NCBI GenBank assembly: GCA_016795325.1
Contig: JAEUHY010000012.1
Span: forward strand, 248,001 to 312,000
DNA: 64,000 nt
Source: Planctomycetota bacterium
GTDB lineage: Bacteria > Planctomycetota > UBA1135 > GCA-002686595
Direction of reading: 5' to 3'
Below are positions 55,070-64,000 of the stretch, piece after piece (the first letter of the stretch is position 1; each line of letters begins with the position of its first letter). The position numbers and the translations under genes were made by a program. The notes under the pieces were generated by a model, which searched no databases, was not told the origin of the DNA, and worked only from the letters and a program-made list of their open reading frames with translations.

Positions 55070-57595
55070 TCAGACCGCCGCGCGCAGGGGCTGACGCAGG
55101 CCCGCGAGTTCGTGGCGCCAGTTCGACGCCGGCGCCGCGGCGCCAACCCGCAATTCGAGTTGCAGTACGGCTCGCACGAGCCCGTGCAGCGTTTCGTCGA
55201 GGCAGCGATCGGCGGCTGCGGAGTCGACGGAGTGCGGCGCTTCGCCTGCTGCGCGCAGTTCGACCCAGCCGCGCGTCAGGCCGACCCGGAAGATGAAGTC
55301 GGAGAGCGCCACGGCGCAGTTGTGGGAGAGCCGCTCGCGCACGTCGCGCACCAGCGTCGGGGCCGCCTGGTCGAGTTGCTCCAGGCGCGTGTGGACGATC
55401 TGCAGGGCTCGTTCGGCGTGCTCGAGCGCGGCGGGCGTGGCGGCGCGCGACTCGAGCCACTGCCGCACCGGCTTTTCGGCGGGCAGTTTCGAGGCCAGCA
55501 GTTCGAGGTTGTTCACGCTGCGCGCGAAGCTTCCGAGCAGCCCGCCCATGCTGGCCGCCTTCAGGTGGCGGCCGCGCGCTCCAGCGATGCGCGTGTTGGT
55601 CGCAGCGATCTGTTGCAGGCGCCAGGCGAGGTCGAGCTCTTCCCAGCCCCAGACCTTGTAGCGTTCGTCGAAGCGCAGTTCGCGCGTGGTGAGGAGCGAG
55701 CGCCGGAACGACCAATTGTCGGTGAACCACTGCGTCCAGGTGACGGGGCCGGTCGTGTCGCGCAGACGCGGGCTGGAGCGCGCGCCGAGCAGCTCGCCGA
55801 TCAGGCCGGCATCGACGCCGTAGTCGAGGGCGCCCAGGCACGTCGCGAGCTCGTCGTTGCGCTCGCGGTGGAAGGCCAGGTGATCGGCGACGAAGTGCGG
55901 GGACGGTTCGATGTCGCTGTCGCAGAAGATCACCACGTCACCGTTCGCCGCGGCGAGGCCTGTGTTGAGCGCGGCGCCGCGGCCGCGGTTGCGCTCGTGT
56001 TCGATCAGACGCCAGTTCGCAGGCGTCGAGAGCGTCGACCACAGCTCGCGCACCGGCGGCTGCGAGCCATCGTCGACGACGATCAGCTCGAACGGCGCGA
56101 CGTCCTGCTGCTTGCGGAAGCCCTCGAGCACCGCCTCGAGCAAGTCGAGGCGGTTGTGGGCCGGGATCACAACGCTCGCCGTGAATGCTTCGGCGGCGTG
56201 CGCGGCGTTCGACGGTTGCGCCAGTTCGTTCGTGAGCTCGTCGAGGCGCGCCCGCCGGTGGGGGGCCGCCCAAGGAGTGGTCGCGCTCGCGCCGCGTGCG
56301 CGCTCCGCGAACAGGCGCGCGTCGTCGCGACTGCCCAGCGCCAACGCGGCCGCCGCGCCGAGCAGCCACGCGTCCGCGCCTCCGGTCTCGAGCAGTTGCG
56401 AAGCGCGCTGCAGCGCCTCGTGGGGGCGACCCGCGTCCAGCTCGACTTCTGCGAGCCCCAGGCGCGCGTCGACGTTGTTAGGTTCGAAGCGCAGCGTCTC
56501 CTCGAAGCGCTGGCGCGCGGCGTCGAGCTCACCGAGCAACAACTCGACGGTCGCAAGCCGCAGGGCGCCGGTGGCGCCGGTCGCGCCGGGCATCACTTCG
56601 CTCGCAAACAGCTTGCCCCGATGCGCCGGGAGCGCCTCGTAGTGCGCTTTGGCGTGGAACAGATCGCTCGCGTACTGCTCGAGCGTGCTCGCCTTCAGCG
56701 CACGTTGTTCATGTGCGAGACCTTCCAGCAATTCCAGGTTGGGATGGCCAGCGCTCCACTGTCGCGCCTGAGCGAGGGCGCGCAACGCCTCGTCGATTTC
56801 GCCCGCACGAATCGCCAAGTACGCGAGCAAGGTCACCGGCAGGATCGTGTCGCAGTCGGGCCGCTGACCCTCGGGCGCCCTCACGGCGCGCCACGCGCAG
56901 CGCGCGGTTTCGAGCGCACGTGCGGCCTGTCCCTTGCGTTCGAGTTCGCGTGCGAGGTAAGCGAGCACGATCGGGTTGTCGGGCTCGAGCCGCGCGCGCT
57001 TCTCGAGCAGCTTGAGGTTGCGATCGCTCTTGGCGCGCGCCGCGCGCAGTTCCGGCACGGCGCCGTAGTGCACGATCGGCGCGTCGACCGCCACGATGCG
57101 CGGGTGCTTGCGCGCCCAAGCGGTCACTTGCTCGTGCACGACTCCTTCCCAGCTCAGGTCCGGCGTGCGTCGGAGCAGGCGCGGCAACAGCTGCGGATCT
57201 TGCCTGCGCGCGCGGCCGGAGAGCACCTCGTCGAGCTTGGCGTCGAGTCGGCTGGCGTCGTGCAGCGGCAGGAGCCCGCAGTCGAGGTCGTTGCGCGCCA
57301 GCGCCTTGCGCAGCGCCCGTTTGGCGCCCGGAGCGAGTCGCTCATCGGCGTCGAGCACGAGCACGAAGCCGCCGGGGACGTGCTCCAGGGCGGCGTTGCG
57401 CGCCGCCGCGAAGTCATCGTTCCACGCGTGCGGCACGATGCGCGCGCCGTACTTGCGCGCGATGGCGAGCGTGCCATCGGTGCAGCCGGTGTCGACGATC
57501 ACGATGGCGTCCACTACGTCGCGGACGGAGGCCAGGCAGCCCTCGAGGAAAGCCTCCTCGTTCTTGACGATCATGCACAGCGTCAGACGTTGCAT
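55070..57595 (-). CDS. Two-domain family 2 glycosyltransferase with internal TPR region
   Basis: The 841-residue protein starts with a GT2 domain (MQRLTLCMIVKNEEAFLEGC, VDTGCTDGTLAIA and the DXD-like LDADERL), followed by a TPR-rich spacer (about 230-440, for example RFEETLRFEPNNVDARLGLAEVEL). A second GT2-like domain begins near 455 (VVIPAHNRLDLLEAVLEGF, VVDDGSQPP, FCDSDIEPSP) and is followed by about 150 residues of unknown fold. It is probably cytoplasmic or membrane-peripheral and adds sugars to a surface polymer or protein. Its start lies within the 3' end of the upstream glycosyltransferase gene (13-nt overlap), so the two are made together. Confidence 0.85.
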   Translation of the reverse strand: MQRLTLCMIVKNEEAFLEGCLASVRDVVDAIVIVDTGCTDGTLAIARKYGARIVPHAWNDDFAAARNAALEHVPGGFVLVLDADERLAPGAKRALRKALARNDLDCGLLPLHDASRLDAKLDEVLSGRARRQDPQLLPRLLRRTPDLSWEGVVHEQVTAWARKHPRIVAVDAPIVHYGAVPELRAARAKSDRNLKLLEKRARLEPDNPIVLAYLARELERKGQAARALETARCAWRAVRAPEGQRPDCDTILPVTLLAYLAIRAGEIDEALRALAQARQWSAGHPNLELLEGLAHEQRALKASTLEQYASDLFHAKAHYEALPAHRGKLFASEVMPGATGATGALRLATVELLLGELDAARQRFEETLRFEPNNVDARLGLAEVELDAGRPHEALQRASQLLETGGADAWLLGAAAALALGSRDDARLFAERARGASATTPWAAPHRRARLDELTNELAQPSNAAHAAEAFTASVVIPAHNRLDLLEAVLEGFRKQQDVAPFELIVVDDGSQPPVRELWSTLSTPANWRLIEHERNRGRGAALNTGLAAANGDVVIFCDSDIEPSPHFVADHLAFHRERNDELATCLGALDYGVDAGLIGELLGARSSPRLRDTTGPVTWTQWFTDNWSFRRSLLTTRELRFDERYKVWGWEELDLAWRLQQIAATNTRIAGARGRHLKAASMGGLLGSFARSVNNLELLASKLPAEKPVRQWLESRAATPAALEHAERALQIVHTRLEQLDQAAPTLVRDVRERLSHNCAVALSDFIFRVGLTRGWVELRAAGEAPHSVDSAAADRCLDETLHGLVRAVLQLELRVGAAAPASNWRHELAGLRQPLRAAV

Positions 57596-59493
57596 CGGAG
57601 CGGAGTTTCCTTGTTCGAGGTGCGAGCGGGGAGGGCAGCCGCGGGTTCCGCGGGGGCGCCGTTCAACGGCACGAACAGCTCGTCGCGCGCGAAGCTGCGC
57701 TGCAGCGCGGGCTCGATGAAGCGGTAATCGCCGTACGTCGCGTTGCTCTGGCCGCTCCACTTCAATGCGAAGCGCTCCCAGTTGCGTGCGAGCAGTTCGC
57801 TGTGCCGCGCGGCCTTGGCGCCGCCGTAGTGTTCGTGGCGCACGAACACGTCGAGCGCGCAGCGGTTGCGGAATCCGGCCAACGCTGCGCGCAGCGTGAA
57901 GTCGTCGTCCTCGAAGCCCCACGGCGAGAAGCGCTCGTCGAAGCCGCCGATCGTGTCGAGCACTTCGCGCCGCATGAGCAGCAGGAACGAGGTCAGGATG
58001 TTCTGCAGGCGGCTGCGCCGCTGGTTGCGTTGCGCATGGCCGTTCGCGAAGTCCGTCAGGCTCGCGAGGTCGCAGGCGCCGGAGTAGGGGATCTGTTGCC
58101 CGTGGGCCGCGCGATCGGACAGCGGTCCGATGCAGCCGCTGCGACCGTCGACTTGCGCGTGGTGCATCAGGCGTTCGAGCCAGCCCGGCGTGACGATGGC
58201 GTCGTTGTCCATGACGACGATCCAGCGCCCCTTGGCGCGCGCGAGCGCCTGGTTGCGCGCCGCCGGCGCACCGCGGTTGTCGGGATTGAGCTCCAGCGCG
58301 ATGTCGCGCTGTTGCGAGAGCCACTGCGCGCTGCCGTCGCTCGAACCGTTGTCGACCACCAGGATCTCGCACGGAAAGCGCGGGTCGGCGGCCGCACGCA
58401 GACCTTCGAGACACTTCTTGGTGCGCTCGAGCGCGTTGTACGACACGATCACGATCGAGGTGAGTTCGCCGGTGCGCGGACCGTGCTCGAGCACCTCGAG
58501 CGGATTCTGGCCGGCGTAGTGCGCGAGAATCCCCGACCAGTACGAGACGTGGCTGACCTTGCGGATGAGCTCGTCGAGCTGCTGGATCAGGTTGCGCGCA
58601 AGCTCTTGGCCCCATTGTTCGCGGTCGAGGCGCTCGAGTCGTTCGATGACTTGGCTCTGCAGCGGGTAGTACGCCTCCACGCTGAGCTGGAGCTGCTTGA
58701 AGGCGCGAGCGTCGAGCGGCGCGCGGTCGGGGATGTAGAGCACGCCGGGCGTGTCGTGTTTGTCGGCGAACTTCGACATGTTCACGCCCAGGCGCGTCAT
58801 GCGTTGGAAGTAGCCGCGCGCGTTGAGCACGTGGTCGTGCTCGCACACGAGGTCTTCGCGGAACTCGACCTGCCAGCCGAGTTGTCCGAGGCGGTAGCCG
58901 AGCTCGACGTCCTCGCAGATCGGCTCGCGGAAGTTGGCGGCGTCGAAGCCGCCCACGGCGCGCAGCGCTTCGGTGGGCAGGCTCAGATTGCAGGTCCAGA
59001 AATGCTGCCAGCCGTAGCGACGGCCGTGCACGAGCGAGGGGAAGTCGAACAGCAGGTTGGAGAACTGCAGAACCTGCACGAAGGGCGACTGCAGCGCGGC
59101 GCGCGTGAAGCGGAACGTGCCGAGAAGCGCGGTTTTCGGCGCGCATTGTGCGTGCGCGATGAGGTGGCGCTCGAGCAGGTCGGCCGCAGGCGCTGCGTCG
59201 TCGTTCAGGATCAGCGTGAGCGGCGCGCGCACGTGTTCGAGCGCGAGGTTGCGCGCCGCGCCGGGGCCGGCGTTGGGCTGGCGCAACAACGTCAGTGCGT
59301 AGGCGTGCTGCGTGGCGTCGACTTCGATCGGCGTGGGGGTGCCGTCGTCGACGACGACGACCTCGAAGCGCTCGGGCGCGAGCGTCTGGAGGTCGAGCTC
59401 GGCGAGCAGCGTGCGGATCGTTTCGGGGCGGCCGTAGGTCGGCACGATCACCGACAGCTCGGGCGCTGCGGCGGGCGCGGAGTTGGGGTCCAT
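57583..59493 (-). CDS. Tandem family 2 glycosyltransferase
   Basis: The 636-residue protein has two GT2 domains. Domain 1 begins VIVPTYGRPETIRTLLAEL, with VVDDGTPTP, a DXD-like LNDDAAP and the acceptor-loop CEDVELGYRL. Domain 2 (about residue 345) begins IVIVSYNALERTKKCLEGL, with VVDNGSSDGS, the VMDNDAIVTPG motif and FEDDDFTLR. Both sets of catalytic acidic residues look complete, so it may build a disaccharide or alternating polymer. There is no signal peptide. With the following gene and the convergent sulfotransferase it suggests a sulfated surface glycan; that is inference. Confidence 0.88.
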   Translation of the reverse strand: MDPNSAPAAAPELSVIVPTYGRPETIRTLLAELDLQTLAPERFEVVVVDDGTPTPIEVDATQHAYALTLLRQPNAGPGAARNLALEHVRAPLTLILNDDAAPAADLLERHLIAHAQCAPKTALLGTFRFTRAALQSPFVQVLQFSNLLFDFPSLVHGRRYGWQHFWTCNLSLPTEALRAVGGFDAANFREPICEDVELGYRLGQLGWQVEFREDLVCEHDHVLNARGYFQRMTRLGVNMSKFADKHDTPGVLYIPDRAPLDARAFKQLQLSVEAYYPLQSQVIERLERLDREQWGQELARNLIQQLDELIRKVSHVSYWSGILAHYAGQNPLEVLEHGPRTGELTSIVIVSYNALERTKKCLEGLRAAADPRFPCEILVVDNGSSDGSAQWLSQQRDIALELNPDNRGAPAARNQALARAKGRWIVVMDNDAIVTPGWLERLMHHAQVDGRSGCIGPLSDRAAHGQQIPYSGACDLASLTDFANGHAQRNQRRSRLQNILTSFLLLMRREVLDTIGGFDERFSPWGFEDDDFTLRAALAGFRNRCALDVFVRHEHYGGAKAARHSELLARNWERFALKWSGQSNATYGDYRFIEPALQRSFARDELFVPLNGAPAEPAAALPARTSNKETPLRCNV

Positions 59494-59568
59494 CTCGACG
59501 GCTTTCGACCTGCCCCCGCCGGGGCCTGAGTCCGCCGGCCCGGCCGCCCCGCGCCTGGGACGGAGGCC

Positions 59569-61848
59569 TCAGCGCAGCTCGCGCCGGACTCCGACGATCA
59601 CGATGTCGCCGTCGCTGCGGGGCACGTGCGTGTAGCCCGGGCGCGCCGCGATCAAGGCCCGGTGCTGGCTCGTCGCGTTCCAGTCCTGGTCGATCAGGTG
59701 CACGCTCGACGGCGACGCGGCGCGGTCGCGCAGTTCGAACTCGACGCCGTCTTCCTCAAAGGCGAACAGCAGCTGCGTCTGCACGCCTTCGAAACCGCCA
59801 TCGAGGCGTCGCCCGCGCCACGCGATGGACTCGATCGAGACCTCGTCGGGCAGGTGCAGGTGGAGCCGCGGAGCGCCGCGCGGCGAGCGCACTCGGCAGC
59901 GCACGAGGCGCCCGTCGTCGGTCGCCGTCGTCTCCAGCACTTCGAGGGCAGGCGGCGGTGCGTCGATGCGGGGCGCAGGCGCGACGTACATCGATCGGTC
60001 GAGCGTGAACCAGGGGAACGGAGGCGTCTCCGCGGGCTTCCACTCGGCGGCCTTCGCCACTTGCGGCGCGAGCCGCGCGCCGAAGGTTGAGGCCTCGAAA
60101 CGTGCAGTTCCGTTGTCGACGTCGTAAACGTGGCGCAGGTTGAGCCACTCCAGCGAGCGGTGCGGATCGGGATACGTGATCCGAACGACCATCGTGCCCA
60201 GCAGCGCCAGCGTGATGAGTCCGAGCGCGACGCGGCGCAGCGTGCGCTCCGCGATCAGCATGTACAGCGGCCACGCCAGCGAGAGCACCGCAACGAGCGG
60301 GAGCGCCAGTACGAACGGCTCGCGGTAGGAGAGTGCGAACCACAGGCTCGAGCGGATCGGATTCCACACGACGAGCGCAAGGGTGATGAGCACCGCGAGA
60401 GCTGTGCGTTCGCGGAGCTTCGACGCCGTGCGCCCCGGCGCAAGCGCGAGCTCCAGGGCGCACCAACCGAGCGCGGGGAGCAACACCGGATGGCTAGCGT
60501 CGCTCCAGCCCAGGCACGCTGCCAGCGCGAGCGGAGTGAGCGTGCTTCCCAGCGCGATCCACGCTTGGCGAAAGCTGCAGGCCTTGAAGCGCAAGCTCGC
60601 CACCAAGAAGAACGCGGCGCAGCACGTGAAGACGAGCGCTGCATCTGCTCCCGTGCTGCTGCGCGCACCGGCGTCCGGGGTCTGGAGGTGACGGCGCAGG
60701 GACTCGAACTCCGCCCACACCAGGCCGAGTGCGAGCGCCGCGGCCGCGCCGACTCCCGGACCCGCGTGCACAAGGGCCTTCAACGCGGAGGGATCGTCGC
60801 CGCGCGTGCGCCGCCACGCGAACCATGCCGCCGTCGCGCTCAGCACGATGCCCAGCCACGGCGGCCACGATGCGAGCCCGATCCCGACGAAGTCGGCGTA
60901 CACGACCGGCTCGTGCTCCCACGCTTCGATGCGCTCCTTAGACAACTGGCGCAGCAGTGCGAGCGCTTGTTCGCCCTGCTGCTGCACGCTCGGCACGCTC
61001 AACCCGTCGAGCTCGTCCATGGGCGTGTGGTGCTCCCACACTCCGCCCAGAAAGGCGAAGTTGAACCCTGGCGTCCCGCGCCGCGCGAACACCGAATAGT
61101 CGGTGTCGCTCGGCGTGAACTTGTAGATGAAGTCGGCGAGTGAGGTTGCTTGTGCGTACGGCGCCGCGCGCGCGAGGGCTTCGATCGCCGGAGCGCCGCC
61201 GCCCAACTGGAACAGCACACTCGGCCCAAAACTCCCGCGCGCCTCGAGGTTGATCACGCAGCCGACGTCGCCGGCCCAGGCGTGCTGAGCGGCGAAGGCT
61301 TCGGCGCCGATCAGCCCGGCTTCTTCCGCGTCGCTGAACAGGTAGATGAGCGGCCGCTCGAGCGGCGGTCCGTGCTGAAGCGCGCGGGCGATCTCGAGGA
61401 GGCTTGCGCAGCCCGCTGCGTTGTTCGCGGCGCCCGGACTACAGCCCACAGAGTCGTAGTGCCCCGAGAGCAGTACGGCCTTGCCCGGCGCCTGGGCGAA
61501 CTGGCGCGCGACGATGTTGCGCACGAGCGCGACGCGACCGCTCGGGCCGCGGCCGAGGGTCTCCTGCACCTCGACTTCCAGGCCGAGTTGCTCGAGCGAT
61601 TCCACGAGCGCCGCGCGGAAGCGGGCGTGCGGTTCGGTTCCGCCGGGCCGCGGTTCGAGCGCTCCTCGCGCCTCGATCCACTTCAGCGCGCGCTGAGCTG
61701 AGAAGGCATCCTCCGCACTCGGTGAGCGCTCCGAAGTGTGCAGCGCAGCGCGCGGTTCGTGGAGCCACAGCGCGAGGACCAGCGCCACGAGCAACGCGAG
61801 CCCCCAGCGGTCCGAGCGCTTGAGCGGCGACTGACTTTGCGGCGCCAT
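59569..61848 (-). CDS. Membrane-bound M28-family peptidase-like protein
   Basis: A signal-anchor helix (about residues 15-32) precedes an extracytoplasmic M28 domain, followed by seven to nine transmembrane helices (about 330-590) and a C-terminal beta-rich domain, the plan of FXNA/ERMP1-type peptidases. Metal-site motifs are GHYDSVG, the Glu pair in SDAEEAGLIG, NLEARGS and EHHTPMDE. The stretch that normally holds the bridging Asp reads GAANNAAG, with Asn in its place, so catalytic activity is doubtful. ATG 61848 is chosen because the -10 box TACGCT abuts an earlier in-frame ATG at 61857. It is followed after 75 nt by the glycosyltransferase genes in the same direction. Confidence 0.82.
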   Translation of the reverse strand: MAPQSQSPLKRSDRWGLALLVALVLALWLHEPRAALHTSERSPSAEDAFSAQRALKWIEARGALEPRPGGTEPHARFRAALVESLEQLGLEVEVQETLGRGPSGRVALVRNIVARQFAQAPGKAVLLSGHYDSVGCSPGAANNAAGCASLLEIARALQHGPPLERPLIYLFSDAEEAGLIGAEAFAAQHAWAGDVGCVINLEARGSFGPSVLFQLGGGAPAIEALARAAPYAQATSLADFIYKFTPSDTDYSVFARRGTPGFNFAFLGGVWEHHTPMDELDGLSVPSVQQQGEQALALLRQLSKERIEAWEHEPVVYADFVGIGLASWPPWLGIVLSATAAWFAWRRTRGDDPSALKALVHAGPGVGAAAALALGLVWAEFESLRRHLQTPDAGARSSTGADAALVFTCCAAFFLVASLRFKACSFRQAWIALGSTLTPLALAACLGWSDASHPVLLPALGWCALELALAPGRTASKLRERTALAVLITLALVVWNPIRSSLWFALSYREPFVLALPLVAVLSLAWPLYMLIAERTLRRVALGLITLALLGTMVVRITYPDPHRSLEWLNLRHVYDVDNGTARFEASTFGARLAPQVAKAAEWKPAETPPFPWFTLDRSMYVAPAPRIDAPPPALEVLETTATDDGRLVRCRVRSPRGAPRLHLHLPDEVSIESIAWRGRRLDGGFEGVQTQLLFAFEEDGVEFELRDRAASPSSVHLIDQDWNATSQHRALIAARPGYTHVPRSDGDIVIVGVRRELR

Positions 61849-61857
61849 CGGGCGCAT

Positions 61858-61863
61858 AGCGTA
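61858..61863 (-). promoter_or_regulatory. -10 element of the membrane M28-like gene
   Basis: TACGCT on the minus strand lies 9 nt before the ATG at 61848 and directly touches the ATG at 61857, so only the later start would lie on the transcript. Confidence 0.45.
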
Positions 61864-61983
61864 CGGACGCCGAACGACTCCCAGTCACGCGCGCCCTGGT
61901 CGAGAGTGGCCCGCCGATCGGAGGTAGCCGATGGAGTCCGAGGCGCGTTGGGCCCTGCGTCGACTCTGGCGTCAACTCGCGCG

Positions 61984-62003
61984 ACGTCGCCCCTTGGCGG
62001 CGT
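61984..62003 (-). terminator. Hairpin downstream of tRNA-Asn
   Basis: On the minus strand ACGCCGCC pairs with GGCGACGT around AAGG (8 bp, one G-T). It lies 40 nt past the tRNA end. No T-tract. The remaining bases of 61864-62042 show nothing else. Confidence 0.4.
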
Positions 62004-62042
62004 CGACGCTCGCGGCGGCTTACGTGTGCGCGCAGCGCGAGA

Positions 62043-62117
62043 TGGCTCCCCGGGTAGGGCTCGAACCTACAACAACCCGGTTAACAGCCGGGTGCTCTAC
62101 CATTGAGCTACCGGGGA
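62043..62117 (-). tRNA. tRNA-Asn (anticodon GTT)
   Basis: A standard 75-nt cloverleaf on the minus strand: acceptor TCCCCGG/CCGGGGA, D-arm GCTC/GAGC, anticodon stem CCCGG/CCGGG with loop CTGTTAA (anticodon GTT), T-arm GTAGG-TTCGAGC-CCTAC, discriminator G and encoded CCA. All stems pair fully. Confidence 0.97.
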
Positions 62118-62131
62118 ACAGCGAGGCGGAA

Positions 62132-62159
62132 AGGTTATCGGCGCGCGCGCCGGAGTCAA
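62132..62159 (-). promoter_or_regulatory. Promoter of tRNA-Asn
   Basis: TTGACT (62154-62159), 16 nt, TAACCT (62132-62137) on the minus strand. The -35 box overlaps the gluQ stop codon. Transcription would start about 8 nt before the tRNA 5' end. Confidence 0.8.
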
Positions 62160-63127
62160 GTTGAGCGGCGCAGCAGTTCCGCTTCCGCGTCCGAGAACTG
62201 CGCCGGTTGAGCGGCCCGGGGCGCGAGCGTGAACCGGGGGAGGACCTCGGCTGCGAGGGCCCGCTGGCCGACTTCGACGCCCAGCGAGCGCGCCGCCCAG
62301 GCGACCAGGACGCGCGGATCGACGCCAGCGGCGCGCAAGTGGGCCAGGGCGAGGTCTCCGCGGCGCTTGGCGAGCCGCTGGCCGGTTCCGTCGAGCACGA
62401 GGCCGACGTGGGCGTAGCTGGGCGGTCTCAAGTTCAAGCGCTCGTGAAGCAGCCGCTGCCGCGCGGCGCTCGAGAGCAGGTCCTCGCCGCGCACCACGCT
62501 GTCCACGCCTTGCCGCGCGTCGTCGACCACGACCGCCAGCTGGTAGGCGAAGGCGCCGTCGCGGCGCTGGATCAAAAAATCGCCGACCTCGGCAGCGACT
62601 TCGAACTCGAGCGCGCCGCGCAGCCGATCGACGATGGCCACACGACCCTCGGGCACGGCCAAACGCAGGCCCGGAGTGCGCCCGGTCGCGTCGCGCGCCT
62701 CCTCTCGCGTCCGCCATTTACCTCGGCACGTGCCCGGGTAGCGCTGCTCACCGTCGCTCGCGTGCGGCGCGGAGAGCGCGTGGATCTCAGCTCGCGAGCA
62801 CACGCACGGATAGGCGAACCCGCGCTCGAGCAGACTCTCGCAGGCGCGCTCGTACGGGGCGAGGTCGCGTGACTGCACCAGCGCTTCGCCGTCCCAATCC
62901 AGGCCGAGCCATTCGAGGTCGGCGCGCGCGGCTTCGACGTACTCGGGCTTGCAGCGTTCGCGGTCGAGGTCCTCGATGCGCAGCACCACGCGTCCGCCGC
63001 GGGAGCGCGTATCCCACCAGGCGAGCAGGAACGAACGCGCGTGCCCGACATGCAAGAACCCCGTGGGGCTCGGCGCGAGCCGACCCACGGGGTTCTTCTT
63101 GTCGAGTGTCGAGAGGTCCTGCGCCAT
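62156..63127 (-). CDS. gluQ: Glutamyl-Q tRNA(Asp) synthetase
   Basis: GluQ-RS glutamylates the queuosine base at the wobble position of tRNA-Asp. The 323-residue protein is a GluRS catalytic core without anticodon-binding domain. It has the HIGH-type HVGH in LAPSPTGFLHVGHARS (about 18-33), LRIEDLDRERCKPE, a zinc site with CVC, Tyr and Cys in RYPGTC, RGEDLLSSAARQ and a KMSKS-like LAKRRGD. The zinc site is typical of GluQ-RS. Its -10 box lies 9 nt upstream with no Shine-Dalgarno. The gene ends inside the tRNA-Asn promoter. Confidence 0.93.
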   Translation of the reverse strand: MAQDLSTLDKKNPVGRLAPSPTGFLHVGHARSFLLAWWDTRSRGGRVVLRIEDLDRERCKPEYVEAARADLEWLGLDWDGEALVQSRDLAPYERACESLLERGFAYPCVCSRAEIHALSAPHASDGEQRYPGTCRGKWRTREEARDATGRTPGLRLAVPEGRVAIVDRLRGALEFEVAAEVGDFLIQRRDGAFAYQLAVVVDDARQGVDSVVRGEDLLSSAARQRLLHERLNLRPPSYAHVGLVLDGTGQRLAKRRGDLALAHLRAAGVDPRVLVAWAARSLGVEVGQRALAAEVLPRFTLAPRAAQPAQFSDAEAELLRRST

Positions 63128-63136
63128 GCGGCGCGC

Positions 63137-63165
63137 AGGTTACTGCGCGCGGCGCCGCCTCGCAG
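63137..63165 (-). promoter_or_regulatory. Promoter of gluQ
   Basis: CTGCGA (63160-63165), 17 nt, TAACCT (63137-63142) on the minus strand. The ATG begins 9 nt beyond, indicating a nearly leaderless mRNA. Confidence 0.55.
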
Positions 63166-63173
63166 CGACCGCG

Positions 63174-64000
<827 letters not shown>

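Overview
This 64 kb window is high-GC, densely coded and looks like a chromosome segment of a Gram-negative bacterium, most probably a member of the Planctomycetota. The reasons are a prepilin-like protein with an H-X9-DG signature, ECF sigma factors fused through a membrane helix to extracytoplasmic carboxypeptidase-regulatory-like repeats, a run of secreted FG-GAP/VCBS and beta-helix proteins, a sulfotransferase, and a Kdo transferase (WaaA) that implies a lipid A-type outer membrane. The phylum call is inference from gene content. No phage, insertion sequence, CRISPR array or rRNA was seen.

Layout. 1-3.6 kb: 3' end of uvrB, a TlpA-like thioredoxin, an unusual selenocysteine-type tRNA with a cysteine anticodon, a membrane-anchored carboxypeptidase-regulatory-like protein and a XerC/D recombinase. 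3.6-6.9 kb: DksA/TraR-like regulator, lspA, class 1B pyrD and a receiver-domain protein in one probable operon behind a clear sigma-70 promoter. 7-12.9 kb: secA-waaA, then metK with a strong terminator. 13-20.7 kb: a pseudopilin, a UbiA-family decaprenyl-phosphate phosphoribosyltransferase-like protein, and an AddB-AddA-like helicase-nuclease pair. 20.7-27.1 kb: sigma-factor/receptor fusion 1, a WalJ-like metallo-beta-lactamase protein, an M28 peptidase lipoprotein and a TRIC-family membrane protein. 27.2-38.5 kb: a long colinear run with overlapping stops and starts (fused ABC transporter, PDZ protein, two VCBS proteins, HD hydrolase, beta-helix/PA14-like protein), then a two-gene Nat-type ABC exporter. 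38.6-41.8 kb: HDOD protein, degenerate GGDEF protein and an actin closely resembling MamK. 42-50.3 kb: sigma fusion 2, DUF983, seven-iron ferredoxin, a secreted trypsin-like protein, a small unknown, a methyltransferase and a beta-barrel-like lipoprotein. 50.5-64 kb: thioredoxin-fold protein, glnS, sulfotransferase, two large multidomain glycosyltransferases, a membrane M28-like protein, tRNA-Asn, gluQ and the 3' part of ahcY.

Gene relationships. MetK and AhcY bracket the S-adenosylmethionine cycle. SecA and LspA serve export and lipoprotein maturation, fitting the many predicted secreted or lipid-anchored products. Several genes have a TANNNT -10 element only 6-9 nt before the start codon and no Shine-Dalgarno sequence, suggesting leaderless mRNAs.

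The most unusual items are the selC-like tRNA with anticodon GCA (1625-1717), the MamK-like actin next to a degenerate GGDEF protein (39.6-41.8 kb), and the two transmembrane sigma-factor fusions (20.7 and 42 kb). All calls come from reading the sequence; no database search was run. Start codons were chosen by eye and are flagged where uncertain.
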